A DNA stretch of 15,376 nt from NCBI GenBank assembly GCA_017453335.1, contig JAFTKI010000018.1, positions 1 to 15,376 of the forward strand. Direction: 5' to 3'. Origin of the DNA: Clostridia bacterium. Its GTDB lineage: Bacteria > Bacillota_A > Clostridia > Oscillospirales > CAG-272. Every line of letters starts with the position of its first letter. Positions within the stretch are counted from its first letter, which is position 1. This document shows positions 1 to 5,765 of this stretch, piece by piece. The position numbers and the translations under genes are program-made. The notes beneath the pieces were generated by a model that was not told the origin of the DNA, did not search any database, and was given only the letters and a program-made list of their open reading frames with translations.

Positions 1-26
1 GCCGAATGGAAAGGAGAAATTGAATT

Positions 27-95
27 ATGAAACCTGCACAAAAGGCAAAATACACAACGGGGGGGGGATATATCTACGCAAATTATGCAATATAG
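27..95 (+). CDS. possible 22-residue leader peptide with a poly-G run
   Basis: A good Shine-Dalgarno (AAGGAGA, 11-17) sits nine bases before an ATG that opens a 22-codon frame ending in TAG. The peptide begins MKPAQKAKYTTGGGYIY. Nine consecutive G bases (59-67) encode its glycines, so a change of one base would alter the C-terminus: one extra G extends it to about 35 residues with a basic tail, and one fewer gives another short tail. No family is recognised. It may be a leader peptide of the downstream secreted-protein gene, or chance. The strong ribosome site is the only real argument for translation. Confidence 0.3.
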   Translation: MKPAQKAKYTTGGGYIYANYAI

Positions 96-220
96 CCAAC
101 TCTCGCAAGAGAACGGTTAAGTTAACCAAATAATCGCCTTCGATTTGCTTTTTGCCGATACGGTCGAAGAACGATTCCATAACTCGTATTGGCGAAAAAC
201 AAAAATGGAGGTCATAAAAA
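96..220 (+). promoter_or_regulatory. structured leader upstream of the SipW-type cargo gene
   Basis: This untranslated stretch contains several inverted repeats. GGTTAA-G-TTAACC (115-127) is a perfect 13-base palindrome. CTTCGA (138-143) pairs with TCGAAG (164-169). The block TTTTTGCCGATACG near 149-162 is largely complementary to CGTATTGGCGAAAAA at about 185-199. The GGAGG at 207-211 is the ribosome site of the next gene. I find no convincing -35/-10 pair, so transcription may begin upstream of the window. The hairpins could be a leader control element or an operator; the sequence alone does not decide. Confidence 0.35.
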
Positions 221-3070
221 ATGACAAAGACAAAAAGCACAAAGTCTGCTTTGATCTCAAGTGTTATCGCTTTGTTCCTTTGCTTTACAATGCTGCTTGG
301 GACGACGTTCGCTTGGTTTACGGACAGTGTGACAAGTGCAAACAACATCATCAAGTCGGGAAATCTGGATATTATTCTGGAATATTACGACACGGAAGAC
401 AAGGAGTGGAAGGACGTAGACGGTTCTGACGAAATCCTTGACAAAGATGCTCTCTGGGAGCCCGGTTATACGGACGTTGCGTATTTGAGAATAAAGAATA
501 ACGGTTCTCTTGCACTCAAGTATCAGCTCGGTGTAAATATTATTTCGGAAACAGAAGGCAAAAACAAGGCAAACGAAACCTTTAAGCTCTCTGACTACAT
601 TTATTATGACGTTGTTCCCGGTCAGCAGGATATTTTTGCTGATCGTAACGAGGCAATGACACACGCAACCGAGACAACGAAGATTGTAGAGGGCTATACA
701 ACCGGTGATTCTTTGCCGGCTGGCTCCGATTACGTTTATATGGCAATGGTCGTTTATATGCCTACCTCGGTTGGCAATGAAGCTAACCACAACGGCGTTG
801 ATATTCCCGAGATCAACCTCGGTATCAATGTGTTTGCAACGCAGGATACCGTAGAATCGGATTCCTTTAACAATCAGTACGATGTGAATACCGCAGTGTT
901 TACCGTTGCTGATGCCAATGCAAGGTTGGCGGAAAACAAGGACGTGACATTGGTGAACTGCATTGAACCCAATGGTATCTTGTATGTTCCAAAGGGATAT
1001 ACGGGAACACTGACGCTACACAACGTATCCATCGCGTCGATTCAAGAGGGAGATGCTCCCGCAACCGCCGCTTTGAGCGAGGATACCGCTACGGAGATCG
1101 AAGCAACTGACATCGTGATTCTTGGTAACGTAGTTGTCAGAGCAACCGCGGATGGAATGTCCGCTATCACAGGTACGGCACTGAATATCAGCGGTAACGG
1201 CAATCTTGTCGCTGTTGCAAACGGTAAGCATGCATTCGGTATTGGCGGTACAACTACCGAGTATATCAATATCGAGAACGTACACATTGTTGATGTAAAG
1301 GGCGGTTGCGTACAGCCTTTGTTCGTAAGTGACCTCAACTATGGTAAAAGCGAGCCCGAAGGCGGCGCTGCAATCGGTTCCGGCTTCAAGGGAGCTGAGA
1401 TCAACCTGACGAACGTGACTGTTGACAATGCGCAGGGCGGCTCCAAGGCTGCCGGCATCGGAGCAATGTTCCATACGGGCGTGACGATCAATATTACCGA
1501 CTCCATTATTAAGAACGTGGAGGGCGGTAACGCCTCCGCAGGTATCGGCGGTAGCCGTGTAAGTGATGACGTTGCTCCCGCTGATCAACACGTTATCATC
1601 AATATCAAGAATTCTACCGTTAACGCTACGGGCGGTCAGTTTGGTGCCGGAATTGGCTCGGGCTACGACACCCACTGCGGAGAGAAAAACGATGCCGCGT
1701 TCATCACCGAAACGATCTGCACGATCAATATTGACGCAACCTCTGATATCACCGCTCAGGGCGGTAAATATGCGGCCGGCGTCGGTACTGGTTATCACGT
1801 AGCAGGTCTTGCGGGTAATATTGAGTGCGAGGTGAACGCAACCGCAGGCGAGAGCCGTGAAAAGTACACCATTGCGCAGAACGTTGGCTTCGGTGTGGTA
1901 GATCACAGCCGTGAGGTAAAACACCTTACAACTGCTCCTACGCTGACATATATGGGTAAAGTTATCAATGTTCCCGAGGTAGCGATCAGCGTAGCTAATT
2001 TAGAAGACTTTAAGGAAGCGTTGGCAACAGGCGGAGACATTAGAATCACCGCTCCCTTTACAGTAGATGGAGTGTTAGATGTTTCTGCTGATACATATCT
2101 GTATAATTCCGATCCTGCCAATATCATCACCTTTGCGCAGAATGCAAGACTTAAGACCGCGGAAAACGCTGATCTTGCGCTCTACGGAGTAAGGATCGAT
2201 GGTGCCGGAAGCTATACGCTGACCGAGGATGCGTTCAACCGTGATCAGACTAAAAACATAAACAACGATGCGATATTGATGGCATTTGGGGGCTCTACCC
2301 TCACTCTTGGAAAGGGAACCGTTATTGAGAACGTTGTTTCTCAGTATCCCGCAGTCGCTTGGGCAAAGGGAACTGTTGATAATAGAGCTACTATCATTCT
2401 TGACGGTGCTACGATCCGTAACTGCGCAGGCGGAAGCGGAACGATAATAAACGTTGACCGCTACGGTGACGTTTATATTGAGGAGGGAACCGTAATTGAA
2501 AATAACGTATCCTCCAGCGGCAATCACGGTATTATCCGTATTTACAACGACAACTGGGACGCTGCTAATGCCAGCACGCTGACTATGAACGGCGGCGAGA
2601 TCAGAGATAACTATTTCTCCGGCAACGGTATGATAGGTCTCTACTACGCCAAGATGTATATGAACGGCGGAAAGATAAGCAATAACTCTTGGCTTAAGGC
2701 TACGGCTTCGGGCAACGGCTTCTATTGTGTGACCTACGTTCATTCCAACGCGCAGTTCATTATGAACGGCGGAGAGATCAGCGGTAATACCATTACTGAT
2801 GGCGTTATCAACGCTATCAACTCCGAGGTTGAGGGTGCAGTTACCTTTAACGGCGGTACTGTAACCAACAACGCCAATACCAGAAATGAGAATAAGGATG
2901 CTTTGGTAGCTGTTTGCTATCCCGGCGCGGTTGCATTTTCGGATGGAACCGGAAAGGTACTTGTTATTTCCGAGAACGCAGACGTTACGGGAACTATCTA
3001 CAGCCATGCTAATTTGCAGGATCAGGTAGATAAGAAGTATGTTGAGCTTTCTGAATTTCTTGGTAACTAA
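221..3070 (+). CDS. SipW-dependent secreted TasA-like/beta-helix matrix or adhesin protein
   Basis: The 949-residue protein starts with a basic N-terminus, a hydrophobic core and then TTFAWFTDSVTSANN. This is the signature of cargo cut by the SipW-type signal peptidase, as in TasA and camelysin. Residues ~40-215 look like the TasA/camelysin beta-sandwich (for example WEPGYTDVAYLRIKNNGSLA). From ~225 the chain becomes beta-helix-like. GAAIGSG (382-388), AAGIGA, SAGIGG, GAGIGSG (~475) and AAGVGTG form a Gly-rich repeat series, and MNGGEI/MNGGKI/MNGGEI/FNGGTV (789, 814, 848, 876) form a second one. No LPXTG anchor or C-terminal membrane segment is seen. The start is fixed by GGAGG eight bases upstream. 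Likely role: extracellular matrix, fibre or adhesin; ligand unknown. The long antisense ORFs here are shadows of the repeats. Confidence 0.87.
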   Translation: MTKTKSTKSALISSVIALFLCFTMLLGTTFAWFTDSVTSANNIIKSGNLDIILEYYDTEDKEWKDVDGSDEILDKDALWEPGYTDVAYLRIKNNGSLALKYQLGVNIISETEGKNKANETFKLSDYIYYDVVPGQQDIFADRNEAMTHATETTKIVEGYTTGDSLPAGSDYVYMAMVVYMPTSVGNEANHNGVDIPEINLGINVFATQDTVESDSFNNQYDVNTAVFTVADANARLAENKDVTLVNCIEPNGILYVPKGYTGTLTLHNVSIASIQEGDAPATAALSEDTATEIEATDIVILGNVVVRATADGMSAITGTALNISGNGNLVAVANGKHAFGIGGTTTEYINIENVHIVDVKGGCVQPLFVSDLNYGKSEPEGGAAIGSGFKGAEINLTNVTVDNAQGGSKAAGIGAMFHTGVTINITDSIIKNVEGGNASAGIGGSRVSDDVAPADQHVIINIKNSTVNATGGQFGAGIGSGYDTHCGEKNDAAFITETICTINIDATSDITAQGGKYAAGVGTGYHVAGLAGNIECEVNATAGESREKYTIAQNVGFGVVDHSREVKHLTTAPTLTYMGKVINVPEVAISVANLEDFKEALATGGDIRITAPFTVDGVLDVSADTYLYNSDPANIITFAQNARLKTAENADLALYGVRIDGAGSYTLTEDAFNRDQTKNINNDAILMAFGGSTLTLGKGTVIENVVSQYPAVAWAKGTVDNRATIILDGATIRNCAGGSGTIINVDRYGDVYIEEGTVIENNVSSSGNHGIIRIYNDNWDAANASTLTMNGGEIRDNYFSGNGMIGLYYAKMYMNGGKISNNSWLKATASGNGFYCVTYVHSNAQFIMNGGEISGNTITDGVINAINSEVEGAVTFNGGTVTNNANTRNENKDALVAVCYPGAVAFSDGTGKVLVISENADVTGTIYSHANLQDQVDKKYVELSEFLGN

Positions 3071-3085
3071 AAAATAAAATAACCG

Positions 3086-3111
3086 ACCCAACTCCCCTTG
3101 GGGAGTTGGGT
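3086..3111 (+). other. strong intercistronic hairpin without a U-tract
   Basis: ACCCAACTCCCC (3086-3097) and GGGGAGTTGGGT (3100-3111) form a perfect 12-bp GC-rich stem with a two-base loop, 15 bases after the stop of the large secreted-protein gene. No T-run follows it, so it does not fit a canonical intrinsic terminator. It could protect the upstream mRNA end, act as a processing site, or be part of a small palindromic repeat together with the adjacent hairpin. Confidence 0.6.
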
Positions 3112-3112
3112 G

Positions 3113-3157
3113 GCAATCAAAGAACATAAGAGGATCCTGCTTGTGTCTTTTGATTGC
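3113..3157 (+). repeat. second long inverted repeat between the two SipW-cargo genes
   Basis: The left arm at 3113-3130 (GCAATCAAAGAACATAAG) and the right arm at 3140-3157 (CTTGTGTCTTTTGATTGC) pair over 18 positions with one mismatch and two G-U pairs. They enclose a nine-base loop that contains AGGATCCT. The arm lies directly after the first hairpin. Two such stems back to back suggest either a small mobile palindrome or an RNA element that sets relative expression of the two secreted proteins. Confidence 0.6.
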
Positions 3158-3169
3158 TGAAAATATAAA
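3141..3169 (+). promoter_or_regulatory. possible promoter of the second SipW-cargo gene
   Basis: TTGTGT (3141-3146), a 17-base spacer and TATAAA (3164-3169) make a moderate sigma-A-type promoter. Its -35 lies inside the right arm of the inverted repeat. If it is real, the gene can be expressed separately from the large cargo gene. The match is only moderate. Confidence 0.35.
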
Positions 3170-3204
3170 TCTTTAGATAGAAACACCCGAGAGGAGGAAA
3201 ACTC

Positions 3205-3795
3205 TTGAAAAACTTTTTTGATTGCAAGGATGAAAAAATAACCGAAAAGGCGTTTTCGCAAAGTCTGATCATATCAGTGGTCAGTATTTTGCTGTGCCTT
3301 GTCGCGCTTTGCTCGATGACCTACGCTTGGTTTACAAGCGAAACGTCGAGTAGCAGCAACACGCTGATGTCGGGATCCTTTGACGTGACAATAGCTGTAT
3401 CAAAGATCGAGAACAATGTTGCAACGGCAAGCACTGTGGAGTTGGAAGAAGATCCTACTCAAGCGGGTAGATACATCTGCACACTCGAAAATGGAACTTA
3501 TGAGATTTCTCTGACACTAACTCCGGGTTCTACCGTCAAAGGACATTGCGTCGTGACAATAAATGGGGGCGAGGAGCAACATACTGCTGCTATCATCGGT
3601 GAGAATACTGCCAATGTCGATGAGACTGTAATGGAAACAAATCCTTTCAAGTTTAAGATTACTGTAACAGGTACTACGAAGGTTACGCTTGAGCCTCGTT
3701 GGGGCGTGGTTGTAGAGCCCGATATTGAGCATGGTAATACATATCCTATGCCTGAAGTAAAGGATGATGGCGATACCACGGAACCGTCTGCATGA
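3205..3795 (+). CDS. second SipW-dependent-type signal peptide protein (small TasA-like cargo)
   Basis: This 196-residue protein has a hydrophobic segment (SLIISVVSILLCLVALCS) followed by MTYAWFTSETSSSSNTLMSGSFD, the same signal and processing signature as the large upstream protein. The remainder is a Thr/Val/Glu-rich, beta-prone domain (~45-185) consistent with a camelysin-like fold, with an acidic tail. The start is TTG at 3205, chosen because GAGGAGG (3191-3197) lies seven bases upstream and no in-frame ATG keeps the signal intact. It may be a minor fibre or accessory subunit of the large protein. Its stop overlaps the next start (ATGA), so the two are probably translated in a coupled manner. 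Confidence 0.82.
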   Translation: MKNFFDCKDEKITEKAFSQSLIISVVSILLCLVALCSMTYAWFTSETSSSSNTLMSGSFDVTIAVSKIENNVATASTVELEEDPTQAGRYICTLENGTYEISLTLTPGSTVKGHCVVTINGGEEQHTAAIIGENTANVDETVMETNPFKFKITVTGTTKVTLEPRWGVVVEPDIEHGNTYPMPEVKDDGDTTEPSA

Positions 3796-4199
3796 ACGAA
3801 CAGAAAAACAATTTTGTGATGACGCTCCAGACAATGGGTGCGTTCATTAAGAGCGAAGGTGATAAGGGCGCATCTGAGAATATGATCCGTAGGCTAAAAG
3901 CGGCGGTCAAGATGCTTTATGACTTTCTTCCCAAAGATAAGCAAATTACACGGGAGCGTTTATTAGAGTGGCGCACCGATATGAACGAAAAGGGAAAAGA
4001 CATTTCCGGTATGAAGTTCGGTTTTATTACGGCAATTGAGCCTACGGACAAGCGTGGTTCACGCGGTGCAAGAACGGTTCCGCTTTGGGAATGTCGTTGT
4101 GAGTGCGGAGCTATCTGCTATAAAGCAACTGATACCTTGAGTAATCCAGATTTTAGTATGTGCAATGATCGCCTTGGCAAAATAATGCATCAACATTGA
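3792..4199 (+). pseudogene. short integrase-like N-terminus plus Cys-rich ribbon, probably eroded gene
   Basis: The ATG overlaps the previous stop as ATGA, implying translational coupling with the SipW-type cargo. Residues ~10-75 (GASENMIRRLKAAVKMLYDF, ITRERLLEWRTDMNEKG) resemble the helical SAM-like core-binding segment of tyrosine recombinases. Then GMKFGFITAIEP followed by WECRCECGAIC resembles the Cys ribbon that precedes DNA-binding modules in some phage and transposon proteins. The two parts abut at KGKDISGMKF, as if a linker were deleted, and no catalytic recombinase domain follows. The frame ends in TGA at 4197-4199 but stays open for 32 more codons of basic sequence (to 4298). That suggests a nonsense mutation, for example CGA to TGA. 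Function unknown: either a decayed gene or a small DNA-binding accessory protein. Family comparison is from memory. Confidence 0.5.
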
Positions 4200-4294
4200 A
4201 CCGCTCATGCCCGGGATCATCCGAACCATTATATCCAAAATCGTGATACACGAAAAAAGGCGGAAAAGCAAAACAGACAGAAGCAGACATTATA

Positions 4295-4323
4295 TTGACA
4301 AAGAGGCGCTTTTATGATATCAT
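4295..4323 (+). promoter_or_regulatory. near-consensus sigma-A promoter with extended -10
   Basis: TTGACA (4295-4300) is a perfect -35. After a 17-base spacer comes TATCAT (4318-4323), preceded by TGA (4315-4317) as an extended -10. Predicted transcription begins near 4330, just before the ATG at 4349. This rules out the upstream TTG at 4295 as a start codon, because that TTG is the -35 itself. Confidence 0.75.
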
Positions 4324-4348
4324 TAAATTAGAGAAAGGCGGTGGATAT

Positions 4349-4753
4349 ATGAGCTGGAAAGATGATTTCAAAAAGAGCTTTGATTTAACTTATGAACTTG
4401 TTAATGAAAAAGTGTGGAACTTAAAATATCCATGCTATGGTGGTAGGTTTTATTGGCTTTTAATTTCACGACATTTTGAAAATCTATATTTCTATTTAAC
4501 GCAAAATGGTCTGATATATACGGCAAGCAGCGCTTATATCACCGAGATTCCTTTCGATACGATAAAGAAATTATCAATTAAGAGAGGATTGTTCGTTAAG
4601 TCATCAATCCACATTCGTATAGTTGCCGATAAAAAATATCATTTGTTGCTCAAAGATATGAAGTGGTTATCTACAGGGATGACAGGTAATAACGAAGATA
4701 ATATAAGAGGCTTTATAGCGACGCTTCAAGCAAGTGTTAAGAATGATAAATAA
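4349..4753 (+). CDS. small PH-like domain hypothetical protein
   Basis: This 134-residue protein begins MSWKDDFKKSFDLTYELV. The central part (LTQNGLIYTASSAYITEIPF, then DTIKKLSIKRG and SIHIRIVADKKYHLLLKDM) has the strand pattern of bacterial pleckstrin-homology-like domains: a residue run resembling 'ltn.rliy', a buried Ile-Pro-Phe-Asp turn and a final helix (NNEDNIRGFIATLQASVK). There is no signal peptide, and the Trp/Tyr-rich FYWLLISRHFENLYFYL is too polar for a clear membrane span. The ribosome site is weak (AAAGGCGGTGG). It has its own promoter and terminator, so it is transcribed alone. It is more A+T-rich than the catabolic genes. The function is unknown; only the fold is suggested. Confidence 0.6.
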   Translation: MSWKDDFKKSFDLTYELVNEKVWNLKYPCYGGRFYWLLISRHFENLYFYLTQNGLIYTASSAYITEIPFDTIKKLSIKRGLFVKSSIHIRIVADKKYHLLLKDMKWLSTGMTGNNEDNIRGFIATLQASVKNDK

Positions 4754-4784
4754 AGGTTCGAAATTGTTGAGGGAACAGAAGAAA

Positions 4785-4819
4785 GGAAGCAGATACGCAA
4801 AGCGTGTCTGCTTTTCATT
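4785..4819 (+). terminator. intrinsic terminator of the PH-like gene
   Basis: AAGCAGATACGC (4787-4798) pairs with GCGTGTCTGCTT (4802-4813) over 12 bp with one G-U pair and an AAA loop, followed by a short T-run (4812-4815). It lies about 30 bases after the stop of the PH-like gene. Confidence 0.7.
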
Positions 4820-4829
4820 GTATCACGAA

Positions 4830-4849
4830 AACCCCGCCGTGGCGGGGTT
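4830..4849. repeat. short GC palindrome
   Basis: AACCCCGCC (4830-4838) and GGCGGGGTT (4841-4849) are perfectly complementary, with GT between them. There is no T-run on either side beyond a few bases. It could be a backup terminator stem or part of the palindrome cluster that follows. Confidence 0.55.
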
Positions 4850-4913
4850 CAAAATAGGCTATGCCGATGGGCAGAAGAAAAAGCAAAAGTCAGCGCAGAA
4901 TATTTTTGTGGGA

Positions 4914-5043
4914 AAGGCTCCCTTGTGTAAAGGGAAGTGTCAGCGAAGCTGACTGAGGGATTGTTTTGTGTGGATTACTGCTTTTTACAATCCCTCCGTC
5001 ATTTTCTTGCGAAAATGCCACCTCCCTTTACACAAGGGAGGCT
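4914..5043. mobile_element. MITE-like palindromic element (about 130 bp)
   Basis: The ends are inverted copies: GGCTCCCTTGTGTAAAGGGA (4916-4935) and TCCCTTTACACAAGGGAGGCT (5023-5043) share an uninterrupted 18-base core. The inner arms GAGGGATTGT (near 4955-4964) and ACAATCCCTC (near 4987-4996) also pair. Between them each arm has its own side hairpin: GTCAGC-GAA-GCTGAC on the left and CATTTTC-TTGC-GAAAATG on the right. The whole folds as a cruciform. No coding sequence fits; ORFs read here are by-products of the palindrome. The arm sequence and layout match small repeats common in gut Clostridia as I remember them. Target-site duplications were not identified with certainty. Confidence 0.75.
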
Positions 5044-5050
5044 AAAGGAT

Positions 5051-5165
5051 AGTTGCCACATCTGTGGCAGTGGGGCAACTTCCGCAAGTGGCGGATCATT
5101 CGACGAGCCTATAGGCTCATCGTGTGAAATGCCCCAAGGGGGCTTGTGCAAGCCACCCGCACGGC
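5051..5165. repeat. cluster of short palindromes next to the MITE
   Basis: Several stems follow one another: TGCCACA-TC-TGTGGCA (5054-5069), with AGTTGCC (5051-5057) alternatively pairing GGCAACT (5074-5080); GAGCCTATAGGCTC (5105-5118) inside a longer imperfect stem; GCCCC-AA-GGGGGC (5131-5143); and GCTTG-TG-CAAGC (5142-5153). This may be a second small repeat unit or a structured RNA. It lies just upstream of the DUF2752 promoter. Nothing coding is supported. Confidence 0.45.
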
Positions 5166-5190
5166 TGGTGGTCATGACTGCGCAAACCCA

Positions 5191-5219
5191 TTGCCTTTTC
5201 AATATGGATATGCTATAAT
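5191..5219 (+). promoter_or_regulatory. promoter of the DUF2752 gene
   Basis: TTGCCT (5191-5196), a 17-base spacer and TATAAT (5214-5219), preceded by TGC (5211-5213) as an extended -10. Transcription should begin near 5226, about 38 bases before the ATG at 5264. Confidence 0.75.
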
Positions 5220-5263
5220 AGGCCATGCAACGGTGCTGTTGATTTTGAAAGGGAGAATATGCC

Positions 5264-5700
5264 ATGAAGCAAAAGGGAAGATCGCTGATTCTTTATATCG
5301 GATTTCATGTTATGATTCCCGTGATCTGCTTACTCGCCGTACTTTTGCGCCGATTTTTGCAAAATGCACCGCCGATCCTCTCAAATTGCTGGGTTCACGA
5401 TCTTTTGTTTCTGTATTGTCCCCTGTGTGGAGGAACGCGCGCACTTGGTGCTATGCTACGGTTTGATTTCTTTGAGGCGTTTCGTTACAATGCGGCGGTC
5501 GTGATCTTTTCGGCTCTTTTTCTGATCGGCGATCTTGTATTGCTGATCCGATTGCTCAGAAAAAAGCGAATTGGTGGTCGATTCCGCGGTGGTGTTGGAT
5601 CGGTTCGGCGGTACTTTTTCTTGGATATACGGTTTTGCGCAATCTTTTGATGGTTGGCTTTGGAATTGATCCCACGGGCGACTTGGGACTTTTTTGGTAA
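5264..5700 (+). CDS. DUF2752 membrane protein, frame broken at A AAA AAG (-1 shift restores C-terminus)
   Basis: The 0-frame product starts MKQKGRSLILYIGF and carries the DUF2752 core CPLCGGTRALGAML (Cys-Pro-x-Cys-Gly, then TRA) between a first membrane span (~8-28) and a second (AVVIFSALFLIGDLVLLI). At 5560-5566 the sequence is A AAA AAG in the 0 frame. Beyond it the 0 frame gives polar, untypical sequence ending at TGA (5648-5650). The -1 frame instead gives ANWWSIPRWCWIGSAVLFLG and then YTVLRNLLMVGFG..., a third membrane span plus the LRN motif expected of the family, ending at TAA 5698-5700 (about 145 residues in total). The heptamer is the dnaX-type slippery site. Either frameshifting is programmed or a homopolymer base was lost or gained. 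GGGAG lies eight bases before the start. The family's function is unknown. Confidence 0.7.
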
Positions 5701-5716
5701 CCGATCAATAAAACAA

Positions 5717-5752
5717 AAAGGCTTGTACATACTATTGGTACAAGTCTTTTTT
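5717..5752 (+). terminator. intrinsic terminator between DUF2752 and glycosyltransferase genes
   Basis: AAAGGCTTGTAC (5717-5728) pairs with GTACAAGTCTTT (5738-5749), 12 bp with one G-U pair and a nine-base loop, followed by TTTTTT (5747-5752). The upstream A-run could also make it work in the reverse direction. It ends only 13 bases before the next start codon. Confidence 0.8.
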
Positions 5753-5765
5753 GTTTGGAGGAGCT

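Noticed and set aside
59..67. G-quadruplex at the poly-G run
   Set aside because: A single run of nine G bases without further G-runs nearby cannot give a stable intramolecular quadruplex.
1016..3127. Long antisense ORFs (about 300-350 codons) opposite the large secreted-protein gene
   Set aside because: They mirror the Gly/Asn/Thr-rich repeats of the real gene, have no ribosome site or domain signature, and use unlikely residue composition.
4295..4348. Upstream TTG start extending the PH-like protein by 18 residues
   Set aside because: The TTG is part of a perfect TTGACA -35 box with a matching extended -10 downstream, so it lies upstream of the predicted transcript.
4734..5265. Small ORFs on both strands in the region without genes
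   Set aside because: They run through the terminator and palindromic repeats and mirror each other; none has domain content.
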